NCBI GenBank assembly: GCA_030761205.1
Contig: JAULJL010000011.1
Coordinates: forward strand, 16,730,501-16,794,500
Reading direction: 5' to 3'
Length of the DNA stretch: 64,000 nt
Source: Fremontodendron californicum
Lineage: Eukaryota; Streptophyta; Magnoliopsida; Malvales; Malvaceae
The number at the start of each line of letters is the position of its first letter. Position 1 is the stretch's first letter. Both the position numbers and the translations under genes were made by a program. The notes beneath the pieces were generated by a model that saw nothing but the letters and a program-made list of their open reading frames with translations, did no database searches and was not told the origin of the DNA. Below are positions 60,135 to 64,000 of this stretch, one piece after another.

Positions 60135-61658
60135 ATATTAGAGAGTCAGGCCTAGAATTAGTCGTGTGTTATCAAAGTCTCGGTTTTGTTGGTTTAATTG
60201 GTATTTAATTTTAATTCCCACATTTTTTTAATAAGGAGAATTTTGAAAAATAGTAAAATATTTTTAAATATGTTCATACTCATGTGCATGCATTTTATTA
60301 TTGTTCTCTAGTTATTTAAGGTTGCATATTATAATTGCTTGTTGGTTAATGCGTTACACTATTCTTGAATGTTTTAATTGCTAGGGCATTTAGAATAAGG
60401 TTTGTAGAATAGGTGGTGAAAGGTTTATTATTCCTCCACACACACTACACGTGCATTTGCATAACATGAATCCTATACCCGGGTTCCGTCCTTTTAAGTG
60501 GGAGTAAAGTAACTACGCCTTCGTGATGATCCTCCGTATGGGCTAGTGAAACACTTTCGGAGTATAAAGTACCTAATGCCTTCGTGATAATCCTCCGTAC
60601 GGGCATAGGAAAATATACTCTAACGAATTGAACCCGCTTTTATCGGGGTGCCTTACTAGCCTTCACCGGCGACAGTGAGGAACAATTCGGGGCCTTAGAA
60701 CCGATTCACCCTCATATAGTGAACCTAGGCGAAGCCATCCCGAATTTCCGTTAGATATACCGAAAATAGGAACACATGGAGGGACATTTCTAAACTTTTT
60801 GTTACCTGTTTTACACTCCGAATAAGTGTGGTAGATCAGGCAACGATGTACGTACATCGCCCGTAATAAATGTGATACTCCGCCTCGAATCGTGATGCCT
60901 AAATAAGCAGATATTGCTGGGGCAGATGTTCATTAGCTGTTTTTAAAATAAAAAAAAAAAATCTTTTTTAAGCATTTTGCATGTTGCACATTTCATACAT
61001 GTGTGAATAGAGCATGTACATTTTTGGTTGTGTTATTGATCTCATTCTTTGCAATAAACAGTTGGTAATTTCATTTGATGATTTCATAAAACAGGTAGTG
61101 TCACATGAACATTTGCATATGGTACCATAGTGGGATCCACCCTGAAATTCTTTTGAAAATAATGTGATTGGTTTTTCATAAATAAATAAAAAAACACAAA
61201 AAAAAAGCATGTTAAAAAAAATCATAAATTAGGAGGCAAATCTTGCATAATGAGATTTTTGAATAATCAAGATTTAGGTCCCACCAATTTCGTGTAATCA
61301 TTGGTTAATTTATTTGTGTCATTTTGACATCGTGTTACAGTCATAACATGCATGATTATTCATTGTAGAATACATTTGTGATATACATGGTCATTCTTTG
61401 TACCTACCTTTGTATTAATTCATTTATTCTTAGCATGTATCATTTTGACATCATAGCATGCATGGTCATTCATTGTAGGACACGTTTATAACATGCATAG
61501 TCATTATCTGTATATACCTGGCATTAGATTGCATCCATAGCATACATAGTCATCATAATTTCTCTGTATATGTTCATGCATTAACCATCAGTTTATTCAT
61601 GCACATAGGAATAGAGCATGTACATTCATAATCTTAATCTCATGACATTTTCATTTGC
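60135..61658 (+). other. Ogre-3 leader
   Basis: Non-coding. 60430-60900 is well conserved with the Ogre-1 leader (13680-14130, inverted) and includes two copies of a CCTTCGTGAT...ATCCTCCGTA block. 61230-61300 also matches Ogre-1. 61310-61640 is made of imperfect repeats with GCATGGTCATTCATTGTAG. The minus-strand frames here are chance. Confidence 0.75.
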
Positions 61659-62609
61659 ATGAAAGGGGTTCGAGATATGAGGAATGAATCGGAGGAACGA
61701 TTGGGTGCTTTGGAACGCAATCAAGATGAATATGGACATGAAATCCGAGAGGTGAAGGAACAACTTGCCAAATTGCTGAAAATGGTTGAGGATATGGGTA
61801 ACAGTAAAGGTGAACTTTCTCAGGGCTTCGCATCATCTTCGGATCAACCAAAACCATTAGGTCCAGAACATACAATCCTTGCTGGATCCTGCACTTGTCA
61901 ATGCCACAAAGGTTGCAATCCTGATGAAATTGTGGACAAAATCATGAAAATAATTAAACCTGAAAGCCTGATACCAAAGACAGAAACCTCGAATCCAGTA
62001 CCATACCTGCAAACTGTTCTAGGTCCAAACCAGTATCCCCACCCTACCATGGTCCAATCGTCCATTGGGACGACCACTACGGGATTCCTGAATCCCACTC
62101 CATCGTTACCATCTACCAGTTCATACTATTTCCCTCATCAATCACCTTATCCAGTACCTGGGATAGGAACCTCGAGCTATGTACAACCTCCAAAGGCCCC
62201 GTGTCCAAATCCGTACCCTTACCATGCTGTTCCACCACATCCCCATGTAAACACTCCGGTTCGAACCTTAGTGCCACCACCAAGTGCCCCAACTCCTAGG
62301 CCATGTGTGACTAAGAAACGATCCCAGAATAAGACCCAAATGCATTTTGATCCCATTCCAATCAGCTACCAAGAGCTCCTCCCTATACTGATCCAAAATC
62401 ACATGGTTGCCTGTGTCCCATTGAAACCCCTGTTACCACCATATCCAATGTGGTATAATCCAAATGAAAGATGTGATTATCACTGTGGAATTGTTGGCCA
62501 TAGCATCGAAGATTGTATAGCAGTCAAAAGGAAAGTGCAAGCTCTCATAGATGCCAAGTGGTTGGATCCAACGACACTGATTGATAAAGGACTGGGAAAA
62601 CGCCATTAG
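61659..62609 (+). CDS. Ogre-3 ORF1, gag-like protein without capsid core (316 residues)
   Basis: Ogre elements carry an ORF1 of unknown function ahead of gag. This one has a charged coiled-coil N-terminus (1-47, with LGALERNQDEYGHEIREVKE), a cysteine cluster SCTCQCHKGC (77-86), a long Pro/Tyr-rich middle (113-215), and a C-terminal module PPYPMWYNPNERCDYH...GHSIEDC (260-286), whose C272, H275, H281 and C286 form a zinc-knuckle-like pattern. The same C-terminal module follows the capsid core in Ogre-1 gag (PPYPDWYD at about 10890). The retrotransposon capsid domain is missing. I infer that it arose from gag by loss or duplication and may bind RNA or assist gag. The first ATG is chosen; M7 is an alternative. 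Low-complexity repeats flank it on both sides. Confidence 0.8.
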   Translation: MKGVRDMRNESEERLGALERNQDEYGHEIREVKEQLAKLLKMVEDMGNSKGELSQGFASSSDQPKPLGPEHTILAGSCTCQCHKGCNPDEIVDKIMKIIKPESLIPKTETSNPVPYLQTVLGPNQYPHPTMVQSSIGTTTTGFLNPTPSLPSTSSYYFPHQSPYPVPGIGTSSYVQPPKAPCPNPYPYHAVPPHPHVNTPVRTLVPPPSAPTPRPCVTKKRSQNKTQMHFDPIPISYQELLPILIQNHMVACVPLKPLLPPYPMWYNPNERCDYHCGIVGHSIEDCIAVKRKVQALIDAKWLDPTTLIDKGLGKRH

Positions 62610-63439
62610 GATTGGGAGATTTACAGCATTGAAGTGGAAAGACTTCGGTCTTATATGATGTAATAGGATTTCACTTTTTCAGTAGCCGGCTCTTATAGCC
62701 TTAGGATGCTAGGAAGAATAAAGTGCTTGTAAAGACAGTTTTAACTACTGCTCAAATTTTGTAAAACATGGTTTATACCATTGTGAACATTGATATGGGA
62801 ATGAATTGATTATGTTTCAAATTAATGAGAGGTTGATGATTAAGTTCCTCCGATTCTTATTTCCTCCGTGATATCTCCCCCTTTGCATTTTGCATCCCAT
62901 CAATTATTTGTCAGGTTGCATTCATGCATTCGTAATCAGCATGATTTTTCTGTATATATCTATGCATTAATTTGCTTATTACATACATCATGATTAGCAT
63001 TAGGTCACATTCATGACACACATGGTTAGCATGATTTTCTTTGTATATACTCTATATCAATCATTCATTGTTTGCATGTATCATAATTGACACCGTGTTG
63101 CATTCATACGATATACGATCATTCATTGGGAAACATGCTAAAATGCACATGATCAGTCATTGCATATATCCATGTGTTGATTTGTTTATTCTTTGTTTGC
63201 AACATGTTGGCATTGTGATTGCATTTATCACATATATGGTCAGCATGTTTCCATTGTACATATCCATACATCATATTGTTTAGGCTTCACATGCATGAAA
63301 TTGCATTCATGGCTCATTCATCATGACATACATTTGGGGGAAATAAAATAGAAGTTGGCTTGGCTTTAGGAGTCTTTGAAAGAATTTCCATTTCAAATCA
63401 GAAGAAGTACTGAGTACACTTTTAATACAGGCCGGTGCT
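62610..63439 (+). other. Region between Ogre-3 ORF1 and gag
   Basis: Non-coding. 62900-63330 holds imperfect repeats with CATTCATTG, GCATGATTTTCTTTGTATAT and CATATATCC words, similar to those before ORF1 and to 12600-13250 of Ogre-1. The stretch just before gag (GGCTTGGCTTTAGGAGTCTTTGAAAGAA) matches the same place in Ogre-1 (about 12560-12590, minus). The frame at 63041-63283 lies in the repeats. Confidence 0.7.
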
Positions 63440-64000
63440 ATGGAGGATGAACAAGTTGCCCGAATGGAAAAAATGGAAAGGGAACAGAGAGAATTGCGAG
63501 AACAGCTAGCAAAATCTCAAGCAGAATCTAAGGATCAGATGACTAAACTGATGGAGCTAATGTCTGCTGTAATGAAGGGAAAAGGATACACCGAAAACTT
63601 TGTCGCCGGAGAAGGGTTAGAGGTACAAAAGGGCCAAGATGAGGTAGCAATAAGTGATGCCCAGAACACTGTTAACCCCGTCAATGTCCTAAAATCAGAT
63701 GATCCGGCTGAACAGGCAAAGTTGAAAAGGGTTGCAGTAAATGAGGTTGAGTTGGCAGATTCCCAAGGGAAATATCAGTTGTTAGATGAAAGGCTCCGGG
63801 CAATAGAAAGAAAAGATGTATTCGGGAGTGTGGAGGCGAAAGAACGATGCTTGGTCCTCGATTTAGTCATTTCTCCTAAGTTCAAGATCCCTGACTTTGT
63901 GAAATATGACGGGACGACCGATCCATCAGCCCACATCACTATGTTCTGCCGAAAGATGACAAGTCAGATAGATAATGATAAGCTTTTGATTCACTGCTTT
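63440..64000 (+). CDS. gag: Ogre-3 gag, N-terminal part (runs off window)
   Basis: An open frame of 187 codons starts at ATG 63440 (MEDEQVARMEKMEREQRE) and is still open at the window end. It has a coiled-coil N-terminus of about 50 residues with heptad-like MEKMEREQRELREQLAKS text, an acidic linker, the block GKYQLLDERLRAIE (about 110), then the beginning of the capsid core SPKFKIPDFVKYDGTTDPSAH and NDKLLIHCF. The same order, with KYQLLNERP and DGTTDPGTH, is in the broken Ogre-1 gag, which supports start and identity. Gag would build the particle and package the RNA. No stop or shift is seen in the visible part. Confidence 0.88.
   Translation, partial: MEDEQVARMEKMEREQRELREQLAKSQAESKDQMTKLMELMSAVMKGKGYTENFVAGEGLEVQKGQDEVAISDAQNTVNPVNVLKSDDPAEQAKLKRVAVNEVELADSQGKYQLLDERLRAIERKDVFGSVEAKERCLVLDLVISPKFKIPDFVKYDGTTDPSAHITMFCRKMTSQIDNDKLLIHCF

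Larger units (their letters stand above)
55370..64000 (+). mobile_element. Ogre-3: Ogre/Tat-like element, 5' part
   Basis: The whole 5' LTR (4743 bp), primer-binding site, leader, ORF1 and the first 187 codons of gag are present; gag, pol and the 3' LTR continue outside. An extra ORF before gag, giant LTRs and the TTGGCGACTCC-type primer-binding site are the known Ogre plan. The open frames suggest it is younger than Ogre-1. The five bases before it are GTTAT; the matching duplication would be at its far end. Confidence 0.9.

Overview
This 64 kb window is repeat-dense nuclear DNA of a flowering plant, most likely a eudicot. The evidence is AT-rich sequence, plant-type LTR retrotransposons (Ogre/Tat-like, chromovirus, Copia, an Athila-like solo LTR), a plant L1-type LINE, an endogenous plant pararetrovirus, and CACTA, hAT and Mutator-type DNA transposon pieces. 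I found no convincing host protein gene, tRNA, rRNA or CRISPR array. Species cannot be told from the sequence alone. All family names come from motifs and structure read by eye, not from a database search.

Layout. (1) 1-19545: a fragment of an LTR family ('family A') is split by Ogre-1 (467-19316, minus strand). Ogre-1 has two 4.8 kb LTRs, a decayed gag, no visible pol, and a 72-bp satellite-like array next to its 3' LTR. (2) 19546-26854: remains of a caulimovirid endogenous pararetrovirus on the minus strand (movement protein, then coat protein). They are split by a second, inverted family-A LTR, which itself carries a solo LTR. (3) 26855-37402: a decayed, internally deleted chromovirus with 346/342-bp LTRs. 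It was invaded by a solo LTR (29486-36826), which was invaded in turn by an Ogre-family solo LTR (30668-36034) with a perfect target duplication. (4) 37403-37920: an orphan CACTA terminus. (5) 40421-45422: a young Copia element on the minus strand with identical 392-bp LTRs, a GATAT target duplication, non-canonical TA...TA ends and one intact 1457-residue gag-pol frame. (6) 45423-51580: AT-rich sequence with tandem repeats, a MULE-type MITE (9-bp duplication, ~130-bp inverted repeats) and a GC-rich hAT-type MITE (8-bp duplication). (7) about 51850-55369: a LINE with ORF1 and ORF2, cut inside the reverse transcriptase by Ogre-3. (8) 55370 to window end: Ogre-3 on the plus strand, with its whole 5' LTR, primer-binding site, leader, an extra ORF1 and the start of gag, running off the window.

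What works together. Only two elements look potentially functional. The Copia element has every domain in one frame and identical LTRs. The 5' half of Ogre-3 has open ORF1 and gag. Everything else is decayed. The most interesting points are the Copia frame that reads through the polypurine tract into the LTR, its TA...TA ends, the capsid-less gag-like ORF1 of Ogre-3 that Ogre-1 lacks, and the exchange of promoter-region sequence between Ogre LTRs whose flanks are conserved.
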